From Erythrobacter donghaensis (lineage in GTDB: Bacteria > Pseudomonadota > Alphaproteobacteria > Sphingomonadales > Sphingomonadaceae), in assembly GCF_002155425.1 (NCBI RefSeq), contig NZ_MUYG01000011.1, positions 620,001 through 684,000 of the forward strand: 64,000 nt of DNA, written 5' to 3'. The notes beneath the pieces are model-generated. The model made no database searches. It was not told the origin of the DNA and saw nothing but the letters and a program-made list of their open reading frames with translations. Of the stretch, positions 16,344 through 26,023 are shown piece after piece. The translations under genes were made by a program, and so were the position numbers. Each line of letters begins with the position of its first letter. Position 1 is the stretch's first letter.

Positions 16344-17594
16344 TTAACCAAGCTGTGCCAGATCGAGCGCCTTCAGCAGGGCGAGGCGTGCCGCAATTAC
16401 GCTCGCCGCAAGTGTGGCTGTTCCAAGATCGGACGGGTCGATTTGTTCCGGCCAGTGCGCGGCGATGGTGCGCTCGATCAGGTCGGCCTTTGCCTCGTCT
16501 AGCAGGAAGCGCGGATCGACGGTCGCGGGGTCGCATACCACGCGCAGGCGCAGACAGGCGGGGCCGCCGCCATTGGCCATCGACTGGCGCACATCGACCG
16601 GGATCACCTGCCGGATCGGGCCGTTGCCGGCGAGCATTCCTTCGACCCAGCCCCACACGGCGGCGCTTTCGCGGCATTCCTCAGGCACGATCAGCGCCAT
16701 CTCGCCGGAGGGCAACGTCAAGAGCTGAGCGTTGAACAGATAGGTGCGGATTGCCTCCGCGAGACTGACGGCTGAGGAGGGCACCTCGACCACTTCCAGC
16801 GCGGGGAAGGCGGCGCGGATCGCGTCATAGGCGCCGTGCTGGTTGGCAAAGGCCTCGGCATGGGTGAAGAGCACGCGCCCGTTCGCCACCGCGACCACAT
16901 CATTGTGGAACGCACCCGCCTCGATCGCGGCGGAGTTCTGTTCGATGAACACGGTGCGCGCCGGATCGAGGCCATGCGCGCGCGCGACGAGGCGGCTGGC
17001 CTGTTCGTGCTGGCGCGCTGGGAAGCGGCCGCCGGTCTTGCCGTAGACGAACACTTCGACGCCCGGCGCATCATGGCTCTCGCACAGCCGCATGTGATTG
17101 GCCGCGCCCTCGTCGCCGAAGCTCGGCGGCACCGCGTCATGGATGGCGAAGTGGCGTGCGTCGCCGAACGCGATTGCCAGCTGCGCCTGCGTATCCGGCC
17201 ATTCCTGCGCGCGGTGCAGCATGGTGACGAGGTTGGCGGGCGTCAGGTGGCAGCGCCCGTCGGCGGTGTCGGGGGCAGGGGAGACGGTCGCCGCATTGGC
17301 GGTCCACATCGACGAGGCCGACCACGGCGCGGCGCGCAGCTGCGGCGGCTCGGTGCCATCCAGCGCCAGCGCCTGCTGCAAGGCTGTGTTCGGGCGGGGG
17401 AGCGGCAGCAGGAAACCCTGCACGCCCAGCCGCGCGAGATTGCCGCGCATCTTGGTTACCCCCTGCAAGGCCGCCGCGCGCGGGTATGAGGGATCGCCCC
17501 CATGCGTCGCGCTGGCGATATTGCCGAGGCTGAGACCCGCGTAATTGTGCGAGGGGCCGACGATCCCGTCGAAATTGATCTCAGTCAGGCTCAT
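16344..17594 (-). CDS. astB: N-succinylarginine dihydrolase AstB
   Basis: A 416-residue enzyme that removes two ammonia and CO2 from N2-succinylarginine to give succinylornithine, the second step of the ast pathway of arginine breakdown. The N-terminus EINFDGIVGPSHNYAGLS and the block MANGGGPACLRLRVV, which holds the catalytic cysteine, are diagnostic. FTHAEAF probably carries a catalytic histidine. I start it at 17594, where the ATG overlaps the astA stop by 3 bp (ATGA). E. coli AstB is about 447 residues, so the length is normal to slightly short. It is the last gene of a coupled trio. Confidence 0.95.
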   Translation of the reverse strand: MSLTEINFDGIVGPSHNYAGLSLGNIASATHGGDPSYPRAAALQGVTKMRGNLARLGVQGFLLPLPRPNTALQQALALDGTEPPQLRAAPWSASSMWTANAATVSPAPDTADGRCHLTPANLVTMLHRAQEWPDTQAQLAIAFGDARHFAIHDAVPPSFGDEGAANHMRLCESHDAPGVEVFVYGKTGGRFPARQHEQASRLVARAHGLDPARTVFIEQNSAAIEAGAFHNDVVAVANGRVLFTHAEAFANQHGAYDAIRAAFPALEVVEVPSSAVSLAEAIRTYLFNAQLLTLPSGEMALIVPEECRESAAVWGWVEGMLAGNGPIRQVIPVDVRQSMANGGGPACLRLRVVCDPATVDPRFLLDEAKADLIERTIAAHWPEQIDPSDLGTATLAASVIAARLALLKALDLAQLG

Positions 17595-18607
17595 CGCCCC
17601 ACGCTCCACACTTCGTCGCCCTCGGACACGTCGAGCACGTCGGCGCTGACCGAATCGATCGCGATCGTCCCGTCCTCGCCCAGTACCCGCGCGCCGAAGC
17701 AGGCGCGGAAAGTGCCGAGCCGCCCGGTGGCGAGGATCGCCTTCTCGCCCTCGGCCACCGACAGCGCCGTGACCCGCGCCGACACGGAGTTCTTCACGCT
17801 GGTGACCATGTCGGTGTGCGCCGTCATCGTCGGCCCGCCGTCGAAGATGTCGACATAGCCATCGTGGCGGAAGCCCTCGTGCTCCAGCATCCGCATCGCC
17901 GCGCGCCCGGTGGGATGGGGCACGCCGATCACGCTGCGCGCGTCGTCATCGAGCATCGCGATATAGACCGGGTGCTTGGGCATCAGATCGGCGATGAACT
18001 GGTTGCCGTTGATCGCGTTGAAATAGTCCGCGTCCTGAAAGCTCATCCCGAAGAAGCGGCCTGCCACTCCGTCCCAGAAGGGCGATCCGCCGCGCTCGTC
18101 GATAATGCCCCGCAGCTCTGCCAGGATGCGCTCGGCAAAGCGTTTGCGGTGCATCGCCACGAACAGGTAGCGCGAGCGGGCGAGCAGCAGGCCGAGGCCC
18201 CCGGCGCGCTCGTTGGGGTGGAGGAACAGCCCGCCCACCTCGCTCGACCCTTCGAGATCGGTCACGAGGCTGAGCAGCTCGGCGCGCACCGTGCGGTCCA
18301 GCTCCTGCGAATACTGGGTCAGCGTGTTGAGGCGGTAGGAATAGAACGGCCAGCGCTGGCCCACCTGGCTCATCAGCTGGCAGGTGCCGCGCACCGCCCC
18401 GGTGCGGGCGTTTTCGAGCACCAGCACGAACAGCTCGTCGGCCAATGCCTCGCTGTCCTGCGCGAAGGCACCCTCGGCACGTTCGAGCTTGGCTTTGAGC
18501 GCGGCGCGATCGGGCGGCAGGTTGGTGAATCCCCCGCCGGTCAGCTTGGCCATCTCGTAAAGCGCCTCGAGATCGGAGGCGCGCGCGGCGCGCAGGCGGA
18601 AGGTCAC
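17591..18607 (-). CDS. astA: Arginine N-succinyltransferase AstA
   Basis: A 338-residue enzyme that transfers succinyl from succinyl-CoA to the alpha-amino group of arginine, the first ast step. The start FRLRAARASDLEALYEMAKLTGGGFTNLP and the blocks GSSEVGGLFLHP and GRFFGMSFQDADYF are typical of AstA/AruF. A GTG at 18607 starts it, overlapping the hydrolase stop (GTGA). Upstream codons in the longer frame have no family match. Coupling on both sides shows that hydrolase, astA and astB form one operon. Confidence 0.95.
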   Translation of the reverse strand: MTFRLRAARASDLEALYEMAKLTGGGFTNLPPDRAALKAKLERAEGAFAQDSEALADELFVLVLENARTGAVRGTCQLMSQVGQRWPFYSYRLNTLTQYSQELDRTVRAELLSLVTDLEGSSEVGGLFLHPNERAGGLGLLLARSRYLFVAMHRKRFAERILAELRGIIDERGGSPFWDGVAGRFFGMSFQDADYFNAINGNQFIADLMPKHPVYIAMLDDDARSVIGVPHPTGRAAMRMLEHEGFRHDGYVDIFDGGPTMTAHTDMVTSVKNSVSARVTALSVAEGEKAILATGRLGTFRACFGARVLGEDGTIAIDSVSADVLDVSEGDEVWSVGR

Positions 18608-19794
18608 TGGAGGGCTCCTGAAGCAAGACGCTCGATCACGCGGGCCGAGAGGCGGGCGCGTTCGGCAAGGCTGGGGACGATCAGATATTCGTCCGGGGAA
18701 TGGATCGCGCCGCCGCGCACGCCCATGGTGTCGACCACGGGGACGCCGCAGGCGGCGATGTTGTTGCCGTCGCACACCCCGCCGGTCGATTGCCAGCGAA
18801 TGTCCTGCCCCAGCTCCGCGCCGCACTCGCGCACGAGGTCGAACAGGCGCTGCGCTGCGGCATCGACCTTCTTGGGCGGGCGGGTGACGCCGCCGTGGCG
18901 ATGGGTGGCGATGTCATGCGTCGTCTCAATGCTGCACAGCAAATCGTTGAGGACGCTATCGAATGCTGCACCCGCCTCGACCGTCTTGGGCCGCACGTTG
19001 AAACGTAGCACCGCGTGATCGGGCACGACGTTGTTGGCCGCCCCGCCTTCGAGCTTGGCGGGGTTGATGGTAATCTCGGCGCTCTCGAGCGCCTTCAGCC
19101 GCAGGATCAGATCGGCCGCTGCGACCACCGCGTTGCGCCCCTCGTGCGGATTGCGCCCGGCATGGGCGCTCTTGCCGGCGAAGGTGATCGAATAGTTGCC
19201 GGTGCCGCCGCGCTCATGCGCCAGCGTGCCATCGGGGAGCGCGGCAGGCTCGTAGGTGAGCGCCGCGAGCTTGCCCGCCGCGAGCTGCGCGATCAGGTCC
19301 GCGCTGGCGAGCGAGCCGGTTTCCTCGTCCGAATTGATCAGGATATCATAGCCCAGCGCGCCCGCGCCGGGGGTCTGCTCGAAGGCCAGCAGCGCGTGGA
19401 GCATCACCGCGATCCCGCCCTTCATGTCGGCGACGCCCGGGCCGTTGAGCGTCTCTTCATCCAGCCAGCGCTGGTGCTGGAAGGTGTGATCGGCGGGGAA
19501 CACCGTGTCCATATGCCCCGTCAGCAGGATGCGGCGATTGGCCTGCGGGCGCACGCGCACCACCAGATGTTGGCCGTGGGGCTTGTCGAAGGCGCTGCCA
19601 TCGGCGGCGATTGCGGTGACGGGGGCAGGGTCGACCAGTTCCACCGTGGCCGGCAGCGCGCCGAAGGCTTCCGCCAGTGCCGCGGCCTGCTCGGCCAGAC
19701 CGGCCAGATTGCCGGTGCCCGTGTTGATCGCGCTCCACGCCTGCACCTGCGCGAGCATGGCTGCGCTGTCGATTGTGCCCAGGTTCCCGTCCAT
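18604..19794 (-). CDS. M20 family metallohydrolase in the ast operon
   Basis: A 396-residue zinc amidohydrolase of the M20 (ArgE/DapE/carboxypeptidase G2) family. Metal-ligand motifs are visible in order: [27 protein letters not shown] and, at the end, [10 protein letters not shown]. The dimerisation domain ([14 protein letters not shown]) lies between. The gene is first in the coupled trio hydrolase-astA-astB. The ast pathway needs AstE to remove succinate from succinylglutamate. AstE is normally an M14-like protein and none is seen here, so this M20 enzyme may do that job. That is inference; acyl-ornithine or another amide is equally possible. Confidence 0.9.
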   Translation of the reverse strand: MDGNLGTIDSAAMLAQVQAWSAINTGTGNLAGLAEQAAALAEAFGALPATVELVDPAPVTAIAADGSAFDKPHGQHLVVRVRPQANRRILLTGHMDTVFPADHTFQHQRWLDEETLNGPGVADMKGGIAVMLHALLAFEQTPGAGALGYDILINSDEETGSLASADLIAQLAAGKLAALTYEPAALPDGTLAHERGGTGNYSITFAGKSAHAGRNPHEGRNAVVAAADLILRLKALESAEITINPAKLEGGAANNVVPDHAVLRFNVRPKTVEAGAAFDSVLNDLLCSIETTHDIATHRHGGVTRPPKKVDAAAQRLFDLVRECGAELGQDIRWQSTGGVCDGNNIAACGVPVVDTMGVRGGAIHSPDEYLIVPSLAERARLSARVIERLASGALQ

Positions 19795-19920
19795 CCCCTC
19801 CCTCTAGCCGTCTGCGCGCCGGTGTCCAACCCGTTGCAATCATGTCGGGGCTGCGCCATAGGGCCATCCGTCCTCTCCTCCCCGGGTTCGGCTTTCCACG
19901 CTTACCACACGAGGACTACC

Positions 19921-22017
19921 ATGACTGACATGACCACCCGCGCCGGCGTGAGCATCGACTCCCGGCTGGCGACCTTTGTCGAGCGCGAGGTGCTGACGCC
20001 GCTGGGCCGCGATGTGGAGGCGTTCTGGCAGGGTTTTGCCGCGCTGCTGGCCGAGTTCGCCCCGCGCAACCGCGCGCTGCTCGAAAAGCGCGAGAGCCTT
20101 CAAGCGCAGATCGACGCGTGGCATATGGAGCGCGCAGGCAAGCCTCATGATGCCGCCGCCTACAAGGCCTTCCTGACCGAAATCGGCTACCTCGTGCCCG
20201 AGCCCGGCGACTTCCAGATCGGCACGCAGAATGTCGATCCCGAGATCGCCACGATGGCTGGCCCGCAGCTGGTGGTGCCGATCCTCAACGCGCGCTTCCT
20301 GCTGAATGCGGCGAATGCGCGCTGGGGGAGCCTTTATGATGCCTTCTACGGTACCGATGCATTGGATGCTCCCCCGGCAAAGCCCGGCGGCTATGACGAA
20401 GCGCGCGGCGCGGCGGTGATCGCACGCGGGCGGCAGTTTCTAGACGAGGCGCTGCCGCTGGTGGACCAGAGCTGGGCGGACATTGCCGACGAGCACGACG
20501 GCAAATTGCAGGACGAAAGCCAGTATGTCGGCAAGACCGACAAGGGCCTGCTGTTCCGCAACAACGGCCTGCATATCGAAGTGGTGTTCGACCGCGACAC
20601 CCCCGTCGGCGCGACCGACACAGCCGGGATCGCCGACATTGTGGTCGAATCCGCGCTCACCACCATCGCCGATTGCGAGGATTCGGTCGCGGCGGTGGAT
20701 GCCGAGGACAAGCTGCTCGCCTACACCAACTGGCTCGGCATCATCCGGGGCGATCTGTCGGAGAGCTTCGAAAAGGGTGGCAAGACGCTCACCCGCACGC
20801 TGGCGGGCGACAAAACCTACACCGCTCCTGATGGCACCACGCACACCCTGCCGGGGCGCAGCCTGATGTTCGTGCGCAATGTCGGCCACCTGATGACCAA
20901 CCCGGCAATCCGCCTGCCCGACGGCAGCGAGATCCCCGAGGGCATCATGGACGCGGTCTTCACCAGCGCGATCAGCACGCTCGATGTCGAAGGCAAGGGC
21001 CGCTTCGGAAACTCGCGCTGCGGTTCTATCTACATCGTGAAGCCCAAGATGCACGGGCCGGAAGAATGCACCTATACCAATGACCTGTTCGACGCGGTTG
21101 AGGATATGCTTCAGCTCCCGCGCCACACGATCAAGGTCGGCGTGATGGACGAAGAACGCCGCACGTCGGCCAATCTCGCCGCCTGCATCCATGCAGTGAA
21201 GGACCGGATCGTGTTCATCAACACCGGCTTCCTCGATCGCACCGGCGACGAAATCCACACCTCCATGCGCGCCGGACCGATGCTGCGTAAGGGCGCGATG
21301 AAGGGGGCGGATTGGCTCAAGGCCTATGAGGCGCGCAACGTCGCCATTGGCCTTCGCCACGGCCTTTCGGGCAAGGCGCAGATCGGCAAGGGCATGTGGG
21401 CCGCGCCTGACCTGATGGGGCAGATGATGGTCGAGAAGGTGGGGCACCTGAAGGCCGGCGCGAACACCGCGTGGGTGCCGTCCCCCACCGCCGCGACGCT
21501 CCATGCGCTTCATTATCACCAGATCAATGTGTTCGACGTGCAGAAGCACCTTCCCGAACCCGCTGGGCTCGACGCGCTGCTGGCAATCCCGCTCGCCGAG
21601 GGCGCGAACTGGTCCGATGCCGAGGTGCGCGAGGAGCTCGACAATAATTGTCAGGGCCTTCTCGGCTACGTCGTGCGCTGGGTGGATCAGGGCGTGGGCT
21701 GTTCGAAGGTGCCCGACATCAACGATGTCGGACTGATGGAAGACCGCGCGACGCTGCGCATCTCCTCGCAGCATATCGCCAACTGGCTGCTGCACGGGGT
21801 GGTGAGCGAGGCGCAGGTGATGGACAGCCTCACCCGCATGGCCGCCAAGGTCGACGCGCAGAACGCGGGCGACCCGCTCTACGAACCGCTGACAGGCAAC
21901 GAGAACGGCGCGGCCTTCAGCGCGGCCAAGGACCTGATCTTCAAGGGCGTGGAGCAGCCGAGCGGCTACACCGAACCGCTGCTGCATGCCTGGCGCTTGC
22001 GGAAGAAGGCAGGGTAA
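19921..22017 (+). CDS. glcB: Malate synthase G
   Basis: A 698-residue malate synthase that condenses glyoxylate with acetyl-CoA to give malate. The G isoform is monomeric and about 720 residues long, which fits; the A isoform is about 530. [12 protein letters not shown] contains the expected catalytic arginine, [20 protein letters not shown] is the family signature, and [18 protein letters not shown] contains the catalytic aspartate. The start at 19921 begins [20 protein letters not shown]. It is divergent from the ast trio, with about 125 bp between. No isocitrate lyase is in the window. Confidence 0.97.
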   Translation: MTDMTTRAGVSIDSRLATFVEREVLTPLGRDVEAFWQGFAALLAEFAPRNRALLEKRESLQAQIDAWHMERAGKPHDAAAYKAFLTEIGYLVPEPGDFQIGTQNVDPEIATMAGPQLVVPILNARFLLNAANARWGSLYDAFYGTDALDAPPAKPGGYDEARGAAVIARGRQFLDEALPLVDQSWADIADEHDGKLQDESQYVGKTDKGLLFRNNGLHIEVVFDRDTPVGATDTAGIADIVVESALTTIADCEDSVAAVDAEDKLLAYTNWLGIIRGDLSESFEKGGKTLTRTLAGDKTYTAPDGTTHTLPGRSLMFVRNVGHLMTNPAIRLPDGSEIPEGIMDAVFTSAISTLDVEGKGRFGNSRCGSIYIVKPKMHGPEECTYTNDLFDAVEDMLQLPRHTIKVGVMDEERRTSANLAACIHAVKDRIVFINTGFLDRTGDEIHTSMRAGPMLRKGAMKGADWLKAYEARNVAIGLRHGLSGKAQIGKGMWAAPDLMGQMMVEKVGHLKAGANTAWVPSPTAATLHALHYHQINVFDVQKHLPEPAGLDALLAIPLAEGANWSDAEVREELDNNCQGLLGYVVRWVDQGVGCSKVPDINDVGLMEDRATLRISSQHIANWLLHGVVSEAQVMDSLTRMAAKVDAQNAGDPLYEPLTGNENGAAFSAAKDLIFKGVEQPSGYTEPLLHAWRLRKKAG

Positions 22018-22085
22018 ACCTTTTATCTACCGGATTCGGTTAGGGTAATCGCGATTGCAAATCCCGGGACCCAGGACGAATCCAC

Positions 22086-22619
22086 ATGGGAGACATCATC
22101 GAACAGCTCTATCTGGCGGTGGTCAGCATGGTCAGCCTTGGTGTGTTCGGGGGGCTCGCGTTCTATATCATGCATGCCAGCCACTCGCGCTGGCGCGAGT
22201 TTGAACTGTTCTATGCCGCGATTTCTCCGCGTGAGCCGATCGCAAAGAAGCTGGCGGGGATGCTGCGCATTGCGCCGCCCGGCTTCCGCTGGGGGCACCT
22301 GTCAGGCGAGTTGAAGTCGGAGCGTTACCCGCCGGTTGTGCTCGGCGTTCACCCTGACGGGCTGAGCCTGACGATCGTGCCGCCGTTCCGACATGGCTGT
22401 CGCGATCTGTTCCTGCCGTTCGACCAGATTACAATCGAGCCTGCCGCGTGGGATCTGGTCGGCAGAGCCTATGGCATCCGGATGGAAGGCGTTGGCGGCT
22501 TGGAAATCACCATGTTTTCCAATGTCATGGAATGGGCTGCCGAGAAGTCGGAGATCCTCGGCCTGATGCTCCAACGCGCCGAATTGGTGCGCAGGATGTC
22601 TAGCCCGGCCGGTGGGTAA
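22086..22619 (+). CDS. Membrane-anchored protein of unknown function
   Basis: A 177-residue protein with one N-terminal membrane segment ([22 protein letters not shown], about 9-30) and a soluble remainder that looks like a compact beta-rich domain ([36 protein letters not shown]). The last part is helical. I recognise no family. It starts 68 bp after glcB. Its last 20 bp overlap the 3' end of rsmA on the other strand. Confidence 0.75.
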   Translation: MGDIIEQLYLAVVSMVSLGVFGGLAFYIMHASHSRWREFELFYAAISPREPIAKKLAGMLRIAPPGFRWGHLSGELKSERYPPVVLGVHPDGLSLTIVPPFRHGCRDLFLPFDQITIEPAAWDLVGRAYGIRMEGVGGLEITMFSNVMEWAAEKSEILGLMLQRAELVRRMSSPAGG

Positions 22620-23439
22620 GCGCCCGCGCCACGCTGACGAACTCCGCGACGCTGACCGTCTCGGCGCGCCGCGTTTCGTCGATCCCCAGCATCGCTAGCG
22701 CCTCCAAGGCCCCCGGCACGCCTTTGAGGCTCTGGCGCAGCATCTTGCGGCGCTGGCCGAAGGCGGCTTCGGTGAGGCGTTCGAGCATCCGGGCGGAGAC
22801 GCCTTTCGGCATTTCGGCGGGGGTCACGTGGACGATGGCGCTCATCACCTTGGGGGGCGGGGTGAAGGCGCTGCGGTGGACCTTCATCGCCAATCGCGCC
22901 TCGGCCCGCCATTGAGCGAGGACGGCGAGGCGGCCATAGGCGTCGTCGCCTGCCGCCGCGACGATCCGGTCGGCGACCTCGCGCTGGAACATCAGGGTGA
23001 GCGACTGCCACAGCGGCGGCCATGCCTCACCGCCGAGCCAGCGCACGAACAGCGCGGTGCCGACATTATAGGGGAGGTTGGAGAGGACATGGAACGGCTC
23101 CCCGCCCATCAGCGCCGCGTGATCAAGCTTCAGCGCGTCGCCCTCGATCACGGTCAGCTGGCCGGGGAAAGCTTCGCCCAGTTCGGCCAGCGCGGGGAGG
23201 CAGCGGCGGTCCATCTCGATCGCGATGACCTTCGCCCCAGCGCGCAGCAGCGCCCGCGTCAGCCCGCCGGGGCCGGGGCCGACTTCGAGCACCCGCTTGC
23301 CTTCGAGGCTCCCCGGCAGCGCGGCGATGCGGGCGAGGAGCTGCTCGTCGAGCAGGAAGTTCTGCCCCAGCGCCTTGGACGCGGCGAGGTTGTGGCGGGC
23401 GATGACCTCGCGGATGGGGGGAAGATCAGGCACCGGCAC
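22600..23439 (-). CDS. rsmA: 16S rRNA dimethyladenosine transferase (KsgA)
   Basis: A 279-residue methyltransferase that dimethylates two adjacent adenosines near the 3' end of 16S r[19 protein letters not shown], the SAM-binding [20 protein letters not shown] and [11 protein letters not shown] (the NLPY target motif) all appear in order, and [13 protein letters not shown] is the C-terminal signature. A GTG at 23439 starts it, overlapping pdxA by 14 bp. It is the last gene of lptD-surA-pdxA-rsmA, the same order as in E. coli. Confidence 0.97.
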   Translation of the reverse strand: MPVPDLPPIREVIARHNLAASKALGQNFLLDEQLLARIAALPGSLEGKRVLEVGPGPGGLTRALLRAGAKVIAIEMDRRCLPALAELGEAFPGQLTVIEGDALKLDHAALMGGEPFHVLSNLPYNVGTALFVRWLGGEAWPPLWQSLTLMFQREVADRIVAAAGDDAYGRLAVLAQWRAEARLAMKVHRSAFTPPPKVMSAIVHVTPAEMPKGVSARMLERLTEAAFGQRRKMLRQSLKGVPGALEALAMLGIDETRRAETVSVAEFVSVARALTHRPG

Positions 23440-24436
23440 GCTCGCGGGCCGCGGCCATCTCGGCCGCCATCACGATTGCCGCCGCCATCGCGCCCGCGTC
23501 GGCCACGCCTTGCCCGGCGATGTCGAAGGCGGTGCCGTGATCGGGTGAGGTGCGGATGATCGGCAGGCCGAGCGTGACATTTACGCCCTCGTCAAACTCC
23601 AGCGCTTTCAGCGGGATGAGCGCCTGATCGTGATACATGCACAGCGCCGCGTCATAGCCGCTGCGGGCGCGCGGGGTGAACAGCGCGTCGCCGGGGACGG
23701 GGCCGAAAGCGGCGATCCCCTCGGCCTGCAGGGCGGCGATGGCCGGGGCGATGATCGCCGCGTCCTCGTCGCCGAACTGGCCGCCTTCGCCGGCATGGGG
23801 GTTGAGCGCGGCCACGGCGAGGCGCGGGCTCGCAATGCCGAAGTCGCGGGCCAGCCCCGCCGCCACGATCCGCGCCTTGTGGATGATGAGCTCGGCCGAC
23901 AGCAGCCCCGGCACCTCGGCCAGCGCGACGTGGACAGTGATCGGCACGGTGCGCAAGCTGGGCCCGGCGAGCATCATCACCGCATCGCGATAGGGCCTGC
24001 CGCAGGTGTCGGCGAGGAATTCGGTCTGGCCGGGGTAATCCCACCCGATCTCCGCCAGCGCGCCCTTGGCGACCGGCGCGGTCACAAGCCCGGACGCGAC
24101 CCCGGAGAGCGCGAACTTCGCGCCCCATTGCAGCGAGGCCAGTGCCAGCCGCGCGCCATCGGGCGACGGGCGGGCGGGGTGCCAGGGCCCGTCGAGCCCC
24201 GCCATCACCGGAAGGCCCGCAGCGTAGGCAAACATCGCCTCGGCGGGCTCGGCAATCGGCACGATCGGGCAGTCGATCCCGCAGCGCTCGGCGGCCTGCC
24301 GCAGCAGCTCCGGCCCGCCGACGACGAAGGCGGGCGGCGCGCGGCCTTCGCGCCGCAGACGCAGCCACGCGCCGAGGATCACCTCCGGCCCGATCCCCGC
24401 CGGATCGCCAAGCGTGATCGCGAGCGGCCCCGTCAA
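23426..24436 (-). CDS. pdxA: 4-hydroxythreonine-4-phosphate dehydrogenase
   Basis: A 336-residue enzyme of the DXP-dependent pyridoxal phosphate pathway. It begins [20 protein letters not shown], the PdxA N-terminal signature. IIHKARI and [13 protein letters not shown] supply the expected metal-ligand histidines, and [14 protein letters not shown] is the C-terminal signature. I place the start at a TTG (24436), 13 bp after the surA stop, because the longer frame adds residues with no family match. The ribosome site is weak, consistent with coupling to surA. Confidence 0.93.
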   Translation of the reverse strand: MTGPLAITLGDPAGIGPEVILGAWLRLRREGRAPPAFVVGGPELLRQAAERCGIDCPIVPIAEPAEAMFAYAAGLPVMAGLDGPWHPARPSPDGARLALASLQWGAKFALSGVASGLVTAPVAKGALAEIGWDYPGQTEFLADTCGRPYRDAVMMLAGPSLRTVPITVHVALAEVPGLLSAELIIHKARIVAAGLARDFGIASPRLAVAALNPHAGEGGQFGDEDAAIIAPAIAALQAEGIAAFGPVPGDALFTPRARSGYDAALCMYHDQALIPLKALEFDEGVNVTLGLPIIRTSPDHGTAFDIAGQGVADAGAMAAAIVMAAEMAAARERAGA

Positions 24437-24449
24437 CGCCCGCGCGCCG

Positions 24450-25823
24450 TCAGTTGTATTCGATGTAGGCGTCGTTGCGCAGATCGCGCAGGAACCTCTG
24501 GGCGCGCTTGCCGACGCGCTCTTCTTCCATCTGGTCCATGACCGCGGCAAAGGACGGCGCGCCGGCATCGACCGGATCGTCGCGCCCGCACACCATCAGC
24601 ACGCGCACGCCTTCCTGCAGACCCCCGAAGGGCGGCGTCGCCTGCCCGATCTGAAGGCCGAGGATGATCGCGCGCAGCTGTTCGGGCAGGTTGGCGGCCT
24701 TGATCTGATCGTTGGTCACCACTTCGGCCCCGATGGCCTTGGCGCCCGCATCGGCATCGGCGCAGCCGCGCAGGCCTTCAAGGAAGGTGCCGAACTCCTC
24801 GACCCGCGCCTCGGCCTGTTCCTGCGTGGTGCCGGGGGCAAAGTTGATGGAGATCTGCTTGAGGTTCAGGATCGCCTCGTTGGGATCGGCCATCAGCACC
24901 TGACGCTTGTTGATCAGGTAGACGATCGAGAAACCGCCGGGAATTTCGATCGGGCCCTGAAGCTGGCCGGGCTGCATCGTGCGCACTGCGGCGGCGAGCT
25001 GCGGGGGCAGCTGGCCGATCCGCAGCCAGCCGAGATCGCCGCCCACCACCGAGTGCGAGGCTTCGGAGAACTGCCGCGCGTAAGCGACGAAGCTGCCGCC
25101 CTGCTGCAATTGCTGCATGATCTGCTGCGCGTTCGCCAGCTTCTGCGCGCGGTTTTCGGTGGTCGCCGAAAGGTAAATCTCGCCCACCCGGTATTCGTCG
25201 GTGCCCTTCGCCTCATTCATACGCTTGAGAGCTTCGTTAACCTCTTCGGCCGAGATGTTGACGAAGGGGATGACGTTGCGGCGCAGGAGGTTTTCCCACG
25301 CCACTTCTCCTTCGATCTGGCGCTTGAGCGATGCCGCCGAAGAGCCGATCGAGGCGAGGTATTCGTCCATCTTCTTGGTATCGCCGCCGAAGTTCTGCCC
25401 GGCGAGCTGCGAATAGGTCTGTTCGACTTCTTCGCGCTTCACCGCCATTTCGGACGCGGCGGCGGCCTGGATCTTGAGCGTCTCGTCGATCAGGTTCCGC
25501 AGCACCTGCACGCGCAGGCGCAGCATTTCCTCGTCCGAGATCGGCGCGTCCGAGGCCGAGGTCACCAGCGCCACGCGCTGGTCGATGTCGGTGCCGGTGA
25601 TGACGAAGCCGTTGACGATCGCGGTCGCGGTGCGGCGATCGGGATCGGACTTGCCGAACAGGGTGATGTCCTCGGGCAGGCCGAAGGGGTTGTCCGCCGT
25701 CGGCACAGCAACGGTCTGTGCCGGTGCCGCAATCGGGGTCAGGGCAAGACCGAGCACCCCGGCAGCGGCCAGCGCCGTCCCGGTCTTTGCCAACAGGGCC
25801 TTGGAAAACAGCTTCACTCTCAC
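24450..25823 (-). CDS. surA: Periplasmic chaperone/peptidyl-prolyl isomerase SurA
   Basis: A 457-residue periplasmic chaperone for outer membrane proteins, including its operon partner LptD. A signal peptide (1-35, ending APAQ) leads to the SurA N-terminal domain (IVNGFVITGTDIDQRVAL, LRNLIDETLKIQ) and a parvulin-type domain around 205-310 (YRVGEIYLS..., GGDLGWLRIGQLPPQLAAAV). The C-terminal part is longer than in E. coli. It contains QISINFAPGTTQEQAEA and two cysteines (GCADAD, VCGRDD) and may be a degenerate second parvulin domain. Confidence 0.92.
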   Translation of the reverse strand: MRVKLFSKALLAKTGTALAAAGVLGLALTPIAAPAQTVAVPTADNPFGLPEDITLFGKSDPDRRTATAIVNGFVITGTDIDQRVALVTSASDAPISDEEMLRLRVQVLRNLIDETLKIQAAAASEMAVKREEVEQTYSQLAGQNFGGDTKKMDEYLASIGSSAASLKRQIEGEVAWENLLRRNVIPFVNISAEEVNEALKRMNEAKGTDEYRVGEIYLSATTENRAQKLANAQQIMQQLQQGGSFVAYARQFSEASHSVVGGDLGWLRIGQLPPQLAAAVRTMQPGQLQGPIEIPGGFSIVYLINKRQVLMADPNEAILNLKQISINFAPGTTQEQAEARVEEFGTFLEGLRGCADADAGAKAIGAEVVTNDQIKAANLPEQLRAIILGLQIGQATPPFGGLQEGVRVLMVCGRDDPVDAGAPSFAAVMDQMEEERVGKRAQRFLRDLRNDAYIEYN

Positions 25824-26023
25824 TCGATAAATCCCGTCTTCATGCCAAAATGTCCGCGCTCAAGGGGCGCGTGGTGCTGTGCCAGTGCCCTCCACCGGCT
25901 GAATGGAAGCTGAGTCGCCGACCCCCGTCAGGCCGCCCAGCTTGCGCTCGGCGCTTCCTTAACGCCATTTGCCGTGCCTGCCAATTCGTGCAGATGGGCA
26001 GCCCACCGATTGTCTGGCTATGG

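Noticed and set aside
20440..21987. A 515-codon minus-strand frame opposite glcB
   Set aside because: It is a shadow of malate synthase G, rich in His/Arg/Val with no motif. The plus-strand frame has all expected catalytic blocks.
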